Assembly (NCBI GenBank): GCA_030141605.1
Contig: JAQGDQ010000065.1
Coordinates: 302,501-365,000, forward strand
Length of the DNA: 62,500 nt
From: Tubiluchus corallicola
Taxonomy: Eukaryota; Priapulida; Priapulimorpha; Priapulimorphida; Tubiluchidae
Direction of reading: 5' to 3'
The notes beneath the pieces are model-generated. The model did no database searches and was not told the DNA's origin. It saw nothing but the letters and a program-made list of their open reading frames with translations. A program made the position numbers and the translations under genes. Positions within the stretch are counted from its first letter, which is position 1; each line of letters starts with the position of its first letter. Shown in pieces: positions 62,401 to 62,500 of the stretch.

Positions 62401-62500
62401 CCAGCTGACATAGGACAGAATGGTTTTTCACTGTGTTTGTCGAAACATTTATCACATATGATTGCAGTGCTTTCTCTGTTTGACAGTTTGACATTTCTTG
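59440..62500 (-). mobile_element. LINE with ORF1 (PHD-like and zinc knuckles), APE endonuclease and truncated RT
   Basis: Transcript order on the minus strand. The 5' end is beyond 62500. The first visible text (62500-62411) has STAIICDKCFDKHSEKPFC, a Cys/His stretch like the PHD-type finger found in some LINE ORF1s. Frames 62411-62151, 62104-61775 and 61746-61297 form the rest of ORF1. The last contains RCYNCQSFKHVAKLC (CX2CX4HX4C); in the next frame ICGKCAENHDAKPC and KCAKCGEAHPSWNRQC follow, so a frameshift splits a triple-knuckle array. ORF2 starts at 61284: QININF, IQETKI, SGGVALCVR, YVKPNSP, GDFNVRN and STIDLILGSR...GHYPVI cover the APE endonuclease in order. RT begins at 59777 (NDPSNYRPISITSCYGKLAE, FRKGGSTACYLVRL) and stops near 59440 before the catalytic residues. 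Jockey/CR1-like layout; inactive as it stands. Confidence 0.85.

Noticed and set aside
1-62500. CRISPR arrays, bacterial operons or a prophage-like system
   Set aside because: The window is eukaryotic, with spliced genes; the repeats found are microsatellites, MITEs and LINE parts, with no evenly spaced repeat-spacer structure.

Overview
The window is animal nuclear DNA: AT-rich, with spliced genes, GT-AG introns of about 0.2-5.5 kb, polyadenylation signals, and many LINE and DNA-transposon remnants. The three recognisable proteins align closely with human proteins in both length and sequence. This suggests a slowly evolving, intron-rich invertebrate. The species cannot be named from the sequence.

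Layout. (1) 1-5742 (+): 3' part of an unrecognised gene for a multi-pass membrane protein, in six phase-consistent exons. (2) 5743-9307: intergenic, with a 628-bp non-autonomous hAT element flanked by a perfect 8-bp target duplication. (3) 9308-15309 (-): RPS16 (uS9), complete in four coding exons. Its intron 2 holds a 1.3-kb hAT-like element, which itself contains a 95-bp hAT-like element; both have perfect 8-bp duplications. (4) 15310-20789: non-coding, with a dispersed repeat, a perfect 58-bp palindrome and a LINE reverse transcriptase interrupted by a second insertion ending in (TTA)n. (5) 20790-34758 (+): IFT74, complete in eleven coding exons (610 aa), with one GC-AG intron. (6) 37993-52918 (-): SACM1L, complete in six coding exons (587 aa), tail-to-tail with IFT74. 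Its introns contain several decayed LINEs. (7) 52919-62500: no host gene seen. It holds at least four LINE fragments in both orientations, ending with an element that has an ORF1 with zinc knuckles and an APE endonuclease and runs off the window.

Function. RPS16 is a structural protein of the small ribosomal subunit, IFT74 is a core subunit of the IFT-B ciliary transport complex, and SACM1L is the ER/Golgi phosphoinositide phosphatase. They are independent housekeeping or ciliary genes with no operon-like link. All exon boundaries were inferred by eye from splice consensus, reading phase and remembered family sequence. Transposon class names rest on termini, target duplications and motifs, not on database searches. 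I found no clearly new multi-gene system. The most unusual material is the nested hAT elements, the palindrome, the GC-AG intron and an unidentified 0.9-kb segment inside a LINE at about 58.0-58.9 kb.
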